Origin: Tupaia tana
Lineage: Eukaryota > Chordata > Mammalia > Scandentia > Tupaiidae
NCBI GenBank assembly: GCA_026018925.1
Contig: JAKSZU010000009.1
Span: forward strand, 37,562,415 to 37,626,414
Direction: 5' to 3'
DNA: 64,000 nt
Part shown: piece by piece, positions 10,774-22,190 of the stretch
How the letters are laid out: each line of letters begins with the position of its first letter
How positions within the stretch are numbered: position 1 is the first letter of the stretch
Notes under the pieces: generated by a model
What the model was told of the DNA's origin: nothing
Databases searched by the model: none
The model's input: only the letters and a program-made list of their open reading frames with translations
Made by a program: the position numbers and the translations under genes

Positions 10774-13313
10774 GGAGGCCGCAGCGGGGAAGACGGCCAA
10801 CGGGAAGGGGAGAGGAGAAGCCTGAAAAGCCGCAGTGAGCTGCAGCCGCCGGAGGACCTGAAGAAGAGGCAGAAAAATCTGTGAAAACAAGACCGCTTCT
10901 TCCAGTAATGGAGGGGAAAGTTCCAGTCACAGCGCTGAGAAGTGATCAGCTGAAGAAGCAGCTGCAGACCTCCCAACCAAGCCTACGAAGATCTCCAAGT
11001 CTGGATTTGCCATAGGTAGTCAGGCGGCAGAGACGGCATCGGCCATGGCCATCAAGCTTGGATCAAGTGAGCCTAAAGAAACTATTCCAGCTCTAGCTCC
11101 AAAACTGTTTTCAGTAGCAGCGGCTTTTAATGAAGATGAACATAGTGAACAGAGGAACTGCCTCCAGGAGCAGAGATGAGGGTGAAGAGTACAGGAAGGG
11201 ATACACCCATGGCAGCCGGACCAAGCTCCTTCAGTAAAGAAAACACAGGTTTTCTGATAACCAGCAGCTATGGGAGCGAAATATGAAATCTCACCTTGCA
11301 AATATCCATGACCAAGACAATTAAATAATGTGTTTTGAAATTGGGGTGTGGGGAGGGTGTAAAGTTAAAAGGAACAGTTTCCTTTTTTAAAGAATGGTGT
11401 GAGACTATCTTTGGAGCTGCTGTTTTTCTTTTTCTTTTTCTTTTTTGTTTTGTTTTCTTTTTTTTTTCTTTTTTTTCTTTTTTTTTTTTGGAGAGGTTTT
11501 TGCTGTAGGGTGCGTGCACTCACCAGACAGACAGAGAGAGACAGAGAGATAGAAAGCGAGAAATCACCCCCCCAAAGGGAATGGCCACGCCGCAATCCCT
11601 TCTCCTCCATTCTCCTCTTGGGATCTTGAGCACGCACGCACATGCGCCCGGCCTGAGTTTAAGCCACCGGGTCTGGGACTCGAACCACGGTCGATTACAT
11701 GGGAATTCAGCGACATAGCCATTACGCTGGTCCCTTCTTTCTAAGACTGAGTGGTACACTAATAACTGAGAGTTTGAAATTGGAGGTAATTTATGTTTTA
11801 TATACAGATTTCAAGACATTACTAATTTTGTAGTTCCATGTGATTAGTTTCCAAAGGTTATAGGTAATAAATCAGAAATGGTACCTCTTTAAGAATTACA
11901 TATTTTTTTAGACACAACCCTTAGCACATTAAGAGGGAAGCAAAATGGTATTGTCTATTTAAAACTGCAAGCAGTTACTCTTAACTCCCTCACTACCTAA
12001 ACTGCCTGGGGCCCAGAAACAGCCTTATATAGACATAAGGAGTATTGTATTGGGAGGAAAATGTTGCTGGACTATTGATAGAAAGTAAATTTAGATAAAA
12101 TACAGCTTTTTTTCCTTATGGGCATTCATTTTGTTTCTAGTCTTTATGAGCTAGGTATTGCATTACTGTCAGTGGATTAGAAGCTTAGCTCTTTTTAAAA
12201 AAAATTAATAAAATTTTTATGTAAACTGAATAGTTGAAATAACTCATTTCACCTTAATGGGTCTTGTCTACCTTCATTAGTCTTCAAAGAACAACCATTT
12301 GCTCCCAAAGTAAATCAGTATTTTGAATGTGCTTCTCTTGGTTTGGTTTATTAGCTAGGTCCTGTAAGCATTTCCACCAGAACTTAAGGCAAATCATAAG
12401 GACGCTGTTTCTTTAAAATACAAACCACCACCAAAAATTTCCATGTACATATATATTGTTTAAGCATTTGGCTATTTTTGTTTTTTTAAAAGGTATAAAC
12501 ACCAAAAAGAAAATTTAATATTGTATGAAGATGGAAACAAGATGTAGTTTCTGTAACTTTGTATAAGTATTTTAAGTTACTAACTTGTGAAATTCAATTT
12601 GAACTAAATTTACTACAGGATCTCTTACTAGTACACTTACATGGCCTGTTTTACATACATATGTATTGACCAGTGGCCTCTCAAAAGCACACTTTAGGTA
12701 CTGAAAATGGAAAGAAAATACATCTTCAAAACATATTTTATGGAATCTCTCACCACATATACTTGTTATATTTGCGTATCTTAGGGCTTTTGTTTTTGTG
12801 TTTTTCTATTGTATATGAATTTCCTTTTTAATGTGACAGTTATATGCATCTGTAAAAGCATGGTCACAGACTACAACATACAGTGTGTAATGATTTCCCT
12901 GAAAACTCCTAGAATGTTAAATTTGGAGGCACCTTCAGACTATTACATTAGTGGGAACTACTCACTGAGCTTTTTAATTAGGTAGTAAATCCAGAGAGGC
13001 AGTCTATGTGTATTTCTAACACTTTGTTCACTTGCATTGAAGTTTAGAATAAGCCCCAAGTAAAACAATGCAAATGTATATAGAACTATTAGTTCTTACA
13101 TGATTTCATTATGTCAAGATACGTAAGTTTAAATTTAACTTTTATGTAGGCAAACTGTCCATTTTTTGTCCATTTTATTGTGTGTTAAAATAACTTCCCT
13201 CTCTTACATTCTTTTCTTGACCCAAATGAAATATTAACCTAAGGTCAAGGTGGGAGAGAAAAACGACTGAGATGAATGTCTTTACTAAAATACCAATCAA
13301 TTTCTCAAACTCT

Positions 13314-13339
<26 letters not shown>
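10774..13339 (+). pseudogene. PCNP: Processed pseudogene of PCNP
   Basis: A retrocopy of the mRNA for PCNP, a small nuclear PEST-containing protein. The coding-homologous part is about 10793-11324. Readable blocks on the plus strand match [20 protein letters not shown]-like around 10975-11015, [15 protein letters not shown]-like near 11098-11136, and the C-terminal HDQDN followed by TAA at 11322-11324. The start codon is mutated to ACG at 10793-10795, and frameshifts and stops appear within the first 20 codons. The long 3' UTR follows, interrupted by a tSINE-A at 11421-11734, and ends in an A-rich tail at 13311-13339. There are no introns. A 13-bp TSD at 10761-10773 and 13340-13352 shows L1-mediated insertion. 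The assignment rests on remembered PCNP protein sequence; a direct alignment would settle it. Confidence 0.88.
11421..11734 (-). mobile_element. tSINE-A nested in the PCNP 3' UTR
   Basis: Minus-strand A element with a long T-rich tail at 11421-11490, inserted after retroposition of the host pseudogene. The head is shortened by a few bases near 11730 (TTACGCTGGTCCC). Confidence 0.87.
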
Positions 13340-13344
<5 letters not shown>

Positions 13345-13352
13345 ATTATGTT
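13340..13352 (+). repeat. Right TSD of the PCNP retrocopy
   Basis: GAAAAATTATGTT, identical to 10761-10773. Confidence 0.88.
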
Positions 13353-13767
13353 TAAGGAGTGACCTAACATTTTTACCATATAATTATTAGAAAGTTAACA
13401 ACAAAGTAACTCCTGTAATGCAAAACCTATGTAGGATTTATAAACTCATGCTGTATTTACCCAGTATTTCCCTAAATTGCTCCTTTATGGTGAGTAAGAA
13501 TAGCCCATCATCAATCACCTATCAAATGTCAATCCAGTTTATTCAGTTCTGTCTGAAAATGAGATCACCAGCTGGATCATCAGCTAGAATTGCTGACTAG
13601 AAATCATTTCAGTTATTATGATATAAAATGATGATATTTAAAGGATTCATTCATTCCTAAATCCCAATACAGTACTACTGATTGGCCTATTGCTTCATAT
13701 ATTAAAGATAATTTATTTTTTGTTCTTATTTCTTTAGGGTAGGAACAATATGAGGGAGAGCTTTAAA
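13353..13767. other. Unassigned stretch
   Basis: No repeat or gene recognised. Confidence 0.45.
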
Positions 13768-13781
13768 ATAGTGTAGCAATG

Positions 13782-13967
13782 GGGGCCAGCAGGTGGCATG
13801 GTGGTTGGGGTCCTGGACGCTCATATGGCTGACTATTGTTCAAGTCCTAGACCCAGTGGCTTGGTTTCTCTCTCTCTCTCTCGCTCTCTCTGTCTTTGTT
13901 TCTCTCTGGTCGAATTGAATAATAAGAATAATAAATAAAATAAATAATTCTGGTGTTTTTTTTGAAA
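13782..13967 (+). mobile_element. tSINE-B copy
   Basis: GGGGGCCAGCAGGTGGCATGG head and GGTCGAATTGAATAATAA tail. An imperfect TSD lies around AATAGTGTAGCAA and AAAAGTGTAGGAA. Confidence 0.83.
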
Positions 13968-14283
13968 AAAGTGTAGGAAAAAAGACTTTTTTTTTCCCAA
14001 GGCTAGCATGTAGTATTTAGTTGCCATTCCATGTCTTCCAGAAAATCAATACCACAGATTGCTATACAATTTGAAACCTCAGTGAGAGCTGAGCAAAAAC
14101 CCCTCCAGAGTTCTAACTTTACTCACATTTCTAACCTACTGTATGATGCTGAATCTTATTTTTCTCCCCTTATCTGTGGAAGGAAATAAAACCTGAACTA
14201 GTTCTCCACTCATGCCTTCGAAAGTGAGAATGAAAAAAATTCTCTGACTTTAGTTCATAGGCAACAAAGTATGAATGGGTCCT

Positions 14284-14291
14284 GTGTGTGT

Positions 14292-14328
<37 letters not shown>
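14284..14328 (+). repeat. (TG)n microsatellite
   Basis: About 22 TG units with one TA interruption. Long enough to be polymorphic. Confidence 0.9.
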
Positions 14329-14329
<1 letters not shown>

Positions 14330-14391
14330 CTTTTTTTCCATTTCTAACCAAAGGAAAGAAACTTGATCTGAAAATTGAAGGTAGATTCACA

Positions 14392-14606
14392 GGGGCCAGA
14401 TGGTGACATAGTGTGGTAAAACACAATACTCTGGGAGGCTGACTCACATGGGAAGGTCTTGGGTTTGCGTATGGAGACTCCCGGGAGTATGTCGTGCATA
14501 CCCATGATCTGGGGCTGGCTGAAGCTGAGGGTGGATTGTGGCATTGGGGCCCTCTTGGGGGGGTGATCACACTCTTTCTCTCATGGAAGAACTTTTTTTT
14601 TTTTTA
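14392..14606 (+). mobile_element. tSINE-C copy
   Basis: Head GGGGCCAGATGGTGACATAG with AAACACAATACTCTGG, and a CTCTCATGGAAGAAC end. Imperfect TSD AAGGTAGATTCAC versus AAAGTAGATACAC. Confidence 0.72.
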
Positions 14607-14934
14607 AAAGTAGATACACGAAGAATGATCTAACAAAAACTTAAATACCAACAACCACCAAGTAATGGAGTATTATTCACTAGAGAGTAATTACAACCAT
14701 TCCCTGAGTGAAGACATTTGCAGTTGTGTCTCATGAAAGCATTGCGAGATGTGTTCTACTTTGGTGATCCTTAAACGTTAGTTATGCATGACAACTGCCC
14801 AAGAGTTTGTTATAAAGGAGATTACAAGTTTCCATCCCTGAAAATTCTAACGTAGAACTAGTATTTGAAACTGGGCTCTAGCTCTGTCCTCAAAAGTGGG
14901 TTTCTAAGTGTGTCTCAAAAAAAAAAACAAATTA

Positions 14935-15437
14935 AGATATAGTTAATGAATACCATACAAATCCACCCTATTAAAATGCATGATTCAAAGGGTTTTTTTT
15001 AGTATATTCATAGAGTTGTGCAAACATGATCACAATCTAATATTGAATATTTTCATCCATCCAAAAGGAATACCTGTACCCATTAGCAGTCATACTACAT
15101 TTCCCCCCCACCACACCTTACCCACACACATGCCTTGGCAAACACTAATCTGCTTTCTGTCACTACAGAACTGCCTAATCTGGACATTTTGTACAAATGA
15201 AATTATACAGTATGTGACCTTTGTGTGTTGCTTCTTTCACGTAACATAATGCTTTCAAGTATTATCCATCTTGTAGATCTATCAGTACATAATTCTTTTT
15301 AAGAGACAAAATATATTCCGTTGTATGGGTATACCACATTTTGTTTATATATTCATCCATTGATGAACACTTGGGTCGGTGCCACTTTTTCTCTATTATG
15401 AATAATGTTATTTTTCTGTTTTCAAGTTTCTGTGCGG
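14935..15437 (-). mobile_element. L1M 3' end (ORF2 end plus 3' UTR)
   Basis: Minus-strand old L1: TTTAGTATATTCATAGAGTT, GTGCAAACATGATCACAATC and CCATTGATGAACACTTGGGT are landmarks of the L1M 3' region. It is interrupted at 15437 by a run of SINEs. Confidence 0.82.
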
Positions 15438-15439
15438 AC

Positions 15440-15724
15440 ATGGTTTCTTTTTTTTCCTTTTCTTTTTTAAAACTTTTTAAAGAGAATCTTTTACCAGAAG
15501 GCATGTGCTCTTGTCGGAGAGACAGAGAGAGAGAAAGCAAGAAATCACCATTCCCCCAGGGAAGATGGCTACGCCGTAATCCCTGGGCCTCCATTCTCCT
15601 CTCAGAATTTTGAGTGTGCACGCATGTGCCCAGTGTGAGTTTTAAACTGCCTGGTCTGGGACATGAACCATGGTCAACTACATGGGAGTCCAGCAATGCA
15701 ACCATTATGCCATCTGCTGGTCCC
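15440..15724 (-). mobile_element. tSINE-A copy in the L1M
   Basis: Minus-strand A element. The flanks GCGGACATGG and AGTGGACATT repeat the L1M sequence and act as TSD. Confidence 0.8.
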
Positions 15725-15741
15725 AGTGGACATTTTAATTT

Positions 15742-15986
15742 TTTTTAGAGGTTTTTGCTATAAGGCACGTGTGCTCACCAGAAAGACAGAGAGAGACAGA
15801 AAGTGAGAAACCACACCCCAGGGGAGATGGCCACGCCACAATCCCTTCTCCTCCATTCTCCTCTCAGGATCTTGAGCACGCATCCACACACACCCAGCGT
15901 GAGTTTAAGCCACCAGGTCCAGGACTCGAACCGTGGTCAACTACATGGGAGTTCAGCGACATAGCCATTACTCTACCTGCTGGTCC
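15742..15986 (-). mobile_element. tSINE-A copy, second in the run
   Basis: Complete minus-strand A element. The following GGACATGGTTTTTAAG again repeats the target, so two insertions used the same site. Confidence 0.82.
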
Positions 15987-16006
15987 CTGGACATGGTTTT
16001 TAAGTT

Positions 16007-16252
16007 TTTTTTTTTTTTTTTTTTAAGAGAGAGATTTTTGCTATAAGGCATGTGTGCTCACTCGAGGGACAAGAGGAAAAGAAAGACAAAAAGCGAGAAA
16101 TCACCAATCCGTTTTCATACTCTCTTCTCTCAGGATTTTGTGCACACACGCACACTCACCCAGTGTGAGTTTTAAACTGCTGGGTCTGGGACTTGAACTG
16201 CAGTAGACTACATGGGAGTCTAGTGATGTAACCATTACAACATCTGCTGTTC
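16007..16252 (-). mobile_element. tSINE-A copy, third in the run
   Basis: Minus-strand A copy lacking part of the CCCCC/GGGGG middle (CACCAATCCGTTTTCATAC). It lies directly behind a T run at 16004-16024. Confidence 0.78.
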
Positions 16253-16335
16253 CCCCAAGTGTTTTATTTTTTAACTAGAGTACTTTATTAAATTGAGAGA
16301 ACGTTTTTTTTCCTCAAATATTCTTAAAAGTATCT

Positions 16336-16595
16336 GGGAACCAGCAGTTAGCGTAATGGCTATGTCTCTGGACTCCCACGTAGTCAACCGCGGTTCGCGT
16401 CCTGGACCCGGTGGCTTAAAACTCACGCTGGGCGCATGTGCGTGCATGCTCAAGATCCCGAGAGGAGAAGGAGGAGAAGGGATTGTGGCGTGACCATCCC
16501 CCCTGGGGGGTGATTTCTCGCTTTCTGTCTCTATGTCTCTCTCTGTCTGTCTGGCAAGCGCACCCACCCTATAGTGAAAACCTCTCAAAAAAAAA
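16336..16595 (+). mobile_element. tSINE-A copy
   Basis: TSD TTCTTAAAAGTATCT at 16321-16335 and TTCTTATAAGTATCT at 16597-16611. Confidence 0.9.
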
Positions 16596-16696
16596 ATTCT
16601 TATAAGTATCTATTGGTGGGCCATAAGAAAATGATGATGGGAGTGACCCACTAAGCATCAAGTAGTCTGATGAAGATTAAAGTCTTTCAGAGGTGG

Positions 16697-16868
16697 GCCT
16701 GCAGGTGGCATGGTGGTTAAGGTGCCGGTCTCCCACATGGCCGACCATGGTTTGAGTCCCAGATCTGGTGACTTTGCTTTCTTACTTTCCCCTTCTCTCA
16801 CTCTCTCTCTGTCTCTTTGTCATATCTAAAAAATAATAATAAATAATAATAACAAATAAACTTACATA
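16697..16868 (+). mobile_element. tSINE-B copy
   Basis: GGTGGCATGGTGGTTAAGG head, pyrimidine stretch and AATAATAATAAATAA tail. Confidence 0.82.
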
Positions 16869-16873
16869 AAGAA

Positions 16874-16879
<6 letters not shown>

Positions 16880-16909
<30 letters not shown>

Positions 16910-17079
16910 TTGGAGAGGTTTTTGCTATAGGGCAGATGCGCTCACCAGAAAGAGAGAGAGATCTTGGGCACGCATGCACAGGTGCCTGATGTGAGTTTAA
17001 GCTACCGGGTCTGGGACTTGAACCGCAATCGACTACATAGGAGTCCAGCGACATAGCCATTACATTAACTGCTGGTCCC
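16880..17079 (-). mobile_element. tSINE-A with internal deletion
   Basis: About 110 bp are missing between AAAGAGAGAGAG (16962) and ATCTTGGGCACGC, removing the hairpin middle. The tail is a TTA run at 16877-16910. TSD AAGAAATTATT versus AAGGAAATTATT. Confidence 0.8.
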
Positions 17080-17252
17080 AAGGAAATTATTTTTTAAAAA
17101 AACCTCTTTCGGGGAAACTTTAATGATAGAATAGTTCACATTCTGTGGCAGCTGAAAAAGACAAAGCAGAGAACAAAGAAAGAATGCAACTTTTTACCCT
17201 CATTAATATAAAAAATACAGAAATAAGCGACTGTATAAAGAAAAACAGACCT

Positions 17253-17521
17253 TGGGACCAGCAGTTAGCATAATGGCTATGTCGCTGGACTCCCACGTAG
17301 TCGACTGCGGTTCGCGTCCCGGACCTGGTGGCTTAAAACTCACGCCGGGTGCGTGTGCGTGCATGCCCAAGATCCCGAGAGGAGAATGGAGGAGAAGGGA
17401 TTGCGGCATGGCCATCCCCCCTGGGGGGTGATTTCTTGCTTTCTGTCTCTCTGTCTCTCTCTATCTTTCTGGCGAGCGCACACGCCCTATAGCGAAAACT
17501 TCTCCAAAAAAGAAAAAAAAA

Positions 17522-17573
<52 letters not shown>

Positions 17574-17580
17574 AGGAAAG
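17253..17580 (+). mobile_element. tSINE-A with (AAAG)n tail
   Basis: Complete, CpG-rich A copy whose tail has become an AAAG microsatellite (17513-17580). The 16-bp TSD AAAGAAAAACAGACCT at 17237-17252 and 17581-17596 is exact. Confidence 0.9.
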
Positions 17581-17596
17581 AAAGAAAAACAGACCT

Positions 17597-18440
17597 CTAT
17601 ATACTGTCTGATCTCATATAACTTCTGACATGGTCAATAGCAGAGTTTATTCTAGTGGTTTTTAAGCAATATTGGGAAATCAAAATGAAGTTAACCAGTT
17701 CATTGTGTTAGAAAATTATCTAAACGCTTAAGAGGAAACTGATCCCTTAGAACAAGAAATGAACCTGAAAATGAAGACATAAGAGGAGAAATGCTGTTGT
17801 GTTTTCATTTCTCTCTGCACATCCTGAAAATACAATCTGCAATTCACACAGAACCCAAGCTACACGGTGTCTTTTGTTGAACTCTGCCCTCCAGCTCTTC
17901 CATGTGCTGTATGTGGATCTTACGTGCACCTCCCTAGGTCCAATCGTCCCTGGTTATTCAATGTTGTAAATAGCTCTAAATGCCTGAGTGGAATAAAATC
18001 TATGATGAGAGTCCAAATATTCACATAGATTCTAGTCCCATGATGGTCTAATAACTAGGAGCATAAGTTTTATTATTTTTGTATAATTTTTAAAAAATCA
18101 CGAGACCGAATTACATTCATTGGGGCCTTATTCCACCATGTTCCATAAGTGGCCAAAAGATCATTTGTAACTTGCTCTTTCTCACAACTGCCTTATTCTA
18201 TTACGAGACAGCCAGCTAAATCAACTGCCAACAAAACAAAACAAAGGTGATGTTTTGAAACTCTTTCATGTTGAATAATATTGGTCAATCTTTTGGCTAT
18301 GTCACAGACCTGGTTGTATAATTCTTTTATAGGTAAAAGTGGACTGTGGGCCTCTTTTTTCAACTTATGAGACCTTAGTAATAAGAAAGACTAGCTCTGT
18401 GGATTTATCAATCTAATGATCAGCTGCACTATACCACAGG
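17597..18440. other. Unassigned stretch
   Basis: No repeat or gene recognised over about 840 bp. One of the longer SINE-free stretches. Confidence 0.45.
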
Positions 18441-19130
18441 AGATTAAAACATGATCCCTGCCCCAGAGAATCAATATTCTTGTTGAAAAAAGGAATACTT
18501 ATGCACAAAAGAGTTTTGAGAATACCATGATATATTACCCTATTTCTGCCAAAGGAATTCAGACAGAGCAGAGGTAGGTAAGCATGAGCTCAAATAGTTA
18601 AAGATGACATCACAGACAGAGTAAGACTTAATCTGGGCCTGAACTTAAGAAGTATTTGATGAGAATAAAGGGGGAGTATTTCTGAAGAATATTTAACATG
18701 AACAAAGGCTGAGCTGAAAGATTTAACATAATATAGAGCGGAAGACACATACTTAGAAACAAATGAGAAGGGGCTGGCAGGTGGCAGGGTAGTTAGGGCG
18801 CTGGACTCCCGCATGGCCGACCACAGTTCAAGTCGCAGACCTGGTAGATTGCTTTCTCTTTCTCTTTCTCTCTCTCTGGTCGAGTTAAAATAATAATAAT
18901 AAAATTAAATACTTTTAAACAGAAAACAAAAATGAAGCAAATGAGAATCAAGACTTTATATATTGAAAGGGACAGATTATGGTGAGTCTTAGAAGGTAGG
19001 CAGACATCCAGAAGCTGTTCCTGAAGAAGCTTGGAGCATCTCATCAGAGCTGGGTATGTCGAGCTAGATTAAAATAAAAAATGGCTGCCTGACTGACTGT
19101 TAAATTGGTAGATACAAGGAGTGGGAATAT
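18440..19130 (-). mobile_element. L2 fragment
   Basis: Fragments of an L2 in minus orientation: ACATGATCCCTGCCCCAGAGA at 18449 on (3' end) and CTGGGCCTGAACTTAAGAAG near 18634. The element is split by a tSINE-B at 18771-18934. Highly diverged. Confidence 0.6.
18771..18934 (+). mobile_element. tSINE-B copy
   Basis: TSD AAACAAATGAGAA at 18757-18769 and AAGCAAATGAGAA at 18935-18947. Confidence 0.87.
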
Positions 19131-19179
19131 AGTATAAATGGTGTGTAAGGAGCTTGTAGATGTGGTCAAATAGATTCAA

Positions 19180-19333
19180 GAAATAATTGCTAAATGCCAC
19201 TATTGATTCCATGTACTATTCTGGATACTTCGGGGATTATAAGGATGAACAGGGAGAGGGCCTTACTTCATAGAATTTCAGTCTTGACATATACATTACT
19301 ACAATACTAGGAAGAAGTATACAAAACAATTAT
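19180..19333 (-). mobile_element. L2 3' end fragment
   Basis: A diverged 3' end of L2 on the minus strand, around CATGTACTATTCTGGATACT and the GGATGAACAGGGAGAGGGCC segment. Confidence 0.5.
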
Positions 19334-19334
19334 G

Positions 19335-19615
19335 GGGACCAGCGGATGGAGTAATGGTTACGTCACTGGACTCCACCTTGGTTGACAGTGGTTCGAATCG
19401 GCAGACCTGGCAACTTGAAACTCACGCCAGCTGCATGTGTGTGCATGCCCAAGATCCTGAAAGGAGAATGGAGGAGAAGGGATTGTGGTGTGGTCATCCC
19501 CCCCCCGGGAGGTGATTTCCTGCTCTCTGACTCTCTGTCTCTCCAGTGAGCACATGTGCCCTATAGCAAAAATCTCTAAAAAAAAAAAAAAAAAAGAGAG
19601 AGAGAGAGAGAGAGA
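19335..19615 (+). mobile_element. tSINE-A, older copy
   Basis: GGGACCAGCGGATGGAGTAATGG head and CCTATAGCAAAAATCTCT end, followed by A and GA runs. No clear TSD. Confidence 0.83.
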
Positions 19616-19692
19616 AACAAGGAAGGAACAAATAATTTGAGAATTTAGAAAGATTGAAAGTGAGAATTAAAGACTTTCATTTGATGAAGAAC

Positions 19693-21150
19693 CTTGGTGA
19701 CATTTAATTCAGTTCTACTCCACAAATATTTCTTGAACATCTATGTGCTTAGCACTAGAGGACTGGAAACACTCTCATGGAGACTGTAGTCTAGTAGAGA
19801 AGAAAGACAGATAAACTGCTAAAAAAAAAAAAACCTGTTGATTATAAGACAATCTGATAAATAACAACCTAGGAAAGAAATAATCTTTTTTTTTTAGAGA
19901 GTTTTTTGCTATAGGGTGTTTGTACTCACTAGAGAGACAGAGAGAAACAGAGACAAAAAGTGAAAAATCACCTCACTGGGGGGATGGCCACACCACAATC
20001 CCTTCTCCTTCATTCTCTTCTTGGGATATTAGGCTCCCATGCACATGTGCCCAGCATGAGGTTTAGGCCACCAGGTCTAGGACTTGAACTGTGGTCAACT
20101 ACATGGGCGTCCAGTGATGTAACCATTACACCATCTGCTGGTCTCAAGACATAAGCTTTAATGTAGCACATAAGGAGGGCCTCTTATCCCCAACTTGAGG
20201 GGACTGGAGGGCTCTTCAGAAGAAGTGACATTTAAACTATAAATAAATCGGATTAGCTACATGAGAGGCCAAGAAGATGATCGTAGGTGATCTCTATGTG
20301 AGGATCCAGAGAAAAGAAAGCCTGATCCCTCAAACAACTGAGAGAAATAGGGGTCTGAGTGATTTTGTAGAGATAATGTTGAAGAGGTAAGCAGAGGCCA
20401 GTTAATGAAGAACTTTACAGAGCTGTGTCGAGGACTTTGAATTCCATCCAAATTGGCTCAACAATTAGAGCAAGACAGTGATACAATCAGATTTGTGCTT
20501 TACAAAGATCCCTCTGACTGCACATGGATGGGTTGCAAGGTCAGGTTGATCAGTTAGGATGCTGTTTTAGTAGTTTAGGAGAGAGATGATGGTGTCAGTA
20601 GAGAGAAAGAAGTAGGTGGACTCAAATAAATATGTAGGAGGTAGACTGGACAGTTCTTTCTAATTAGTTGGTAGTGGGAGGTTTTGGAAGAGTCAGCAGT
20701 CGAGAATGACATCAAGATTTTTGGCACGGACTACTAAGTGGATATTTCTGAAACTATCAGATGATGAGTTCAGTTTTATGTATGCTGATTTTGAGATACT
20801 TGTTGGTCGTCCCAATGTAGGTACGTAGTAGGCAGTTGGTTAAAAGTGTCTCAAGTTCAGGAGAGAGATGTAAGTCAGAGAATAGAGATTTTGGAAGCAA
20901 ATAAGAATTCAATCTGTGAGAGAAAATGGGGATTTCCCTGGGTAGGGGTAGGGCAAAGTGGTGTCGAGTGAGAAAAGAAGCAAAGGACGGAACGCCAAGA
21001 AATACAAACATTTAAGGGCTAGGAAAACAAAGAGGATCCAGCAAAAGAAATTGAGAAGGAATTGTATGTGGGGTTCAGAAAAGAAAGAAAACTGCATATT
21101 CAGAAGGCAGTAGCAGAGGGAATTTCTAGAAGAGGTAAACCGATATATCT
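19693..21150 (-). mobile_element. L2 (CR1-type LINE), minus strand, reverse transcriptase remnant
   Basis: The 3' end is at 19693-19860 and the element continues beyond a nested SINE at 20146. Minus-strand translation near 20770-20900 gives DLHLSPELETLLTNCLL and ISIHKTELII, matching the L2 ORF2 segment after the YADD motif. The noncoding strand keeps the familiar GAGAGATGATGGTGTCAGTAG segment at 20580. Stops and frameshifts are frequent, so this is an ancient relic. The piece from 21150 to 21408 may belong to it, but I cannot place it. Confidence 0.8.
19886..20145 (-). mobile_element. tSINE-A nested in L2
   Basis: Complete minus-strand A copy dividing the L2 3' end from its ORF2 part. Confidence 0.82.
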
Positions 21151-21408
21151 CATGTGATGATGGAGAGAAAAGGAGTAATGGATGGGAATAGAGTGATGTG
21201 GTGTGAAATGGATAAATGTTATAGCAAGGTCAGCAGAGGAGTGAAGACTCATAGAGGAGACACTCATCTTTCTTTAATAAGAACAAGGTTAGAGGAGAAA
21301 GAGCTGAGAAAGGAGAAGAGGTGGTGGAAGAAAGGGAAGCTCATACCGGATTGTCATAATTTCATCTGTGAAGTAGAAGGTGAAGTTTTCTGAAGAGTAT
21401 GAAGGTCA

Positions 21409-21690
21409 CGGGACCAGCAGTTAGCGTAATGGCTATGTCGCTAGACTCCCACATAGTCGACCGTGGTTCGCGTCCCGGACCTGGTGGCTTAAAACTCATG
21501 CCAGGCGCGTGTGCGTGCGTGCCCAAGATCCCGAGAGGAGAATGGAGGAGAAGGGATTGCGGCATGGTCATCCCCCCTGGGGGGTGATTTCTCGCTTTCT
21601 GTCTCTATGTCTCTCTCTGTCTGTCTGGTGAGCACATGCGCCCTATAGCAAAAACCTCTCAAAAAAAAAAAAAAAAAAAAAAGAAAGAAA
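21409..21690 (+). mobile_element. tSINE-A copy, well preserved
   Basis: Exact 17-bp TSD GAAGAGTATGAAGGTCA at 21392-21408 and 21691-21707. Many CpGs are kept, with a long A tail turning into GAAA units. Confidence 0.92.
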
Positions 21691-21786
21691 GAAGAGTATG
21701 AAGGTCAGGAGTGGGAAAATGAATTTGATGTAAGAAAAAAATTATTTCTCAAATGCCTTGAAATTTTTCTTTTAAAAGTAGATTGT

Positions 21787-22056
21787 GGGGACCAGCAAAT
21801 GGTATAACGGCTACGCCACTGGACTCCCACATGGACAGCTGTGGTTCGAGTCCTGGACCCGGCAGCTTCAAACTCATGCTGGGTGCCTGTGTGTGTGTGC
21901 CCAAAGTCCTGAGAGGAGAATGGAGGAGAAGGGATTGTGGCATGGCCAGCCCTGAAAGATTATTTTCTCGTTTTCGTCTCTGTTTCTCTAGTGAGTGCAC
22001 GTGCCCTATAGCAAAAAATCTCTCTCTCAAAAAAAAAAAAAACTCTCCAAAAAAAA
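21787..22056 (+). mobile_element. tSINE-A copy
   Basis: GGGACCAGCAAATGGTATAACGG head. The CCTATAGCAAAAAATCTCTCTC end is followed by a second CTCTCCAAAAAA, as if the 3' end were partly duplicated. Confidence 0.83.
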
Positions 22057-22190
22057 GAATAAAATGTATGTCTTTAAGGTTCTGCATCAATAATAAGAGT
22101 TCTAATTTTGATATAATATTAATAATTATAATAGCTGCCACTTAATAGGTACCCACTAATTTCAAGGGATCACACTTACCACTTTATATC

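Noticed and set aside
10767-11301. Minus-strand open frames across the PCNP region
   Set aside because: They are antisense shadows of the retrocopied PCNP coding sequence, which lies on the plus strand.
17513-17580. Regular repeats that might suggest a CRISPR array
   Set aside because: They are simple AAAG microsatellite units without spacers, in mammalian DNA.
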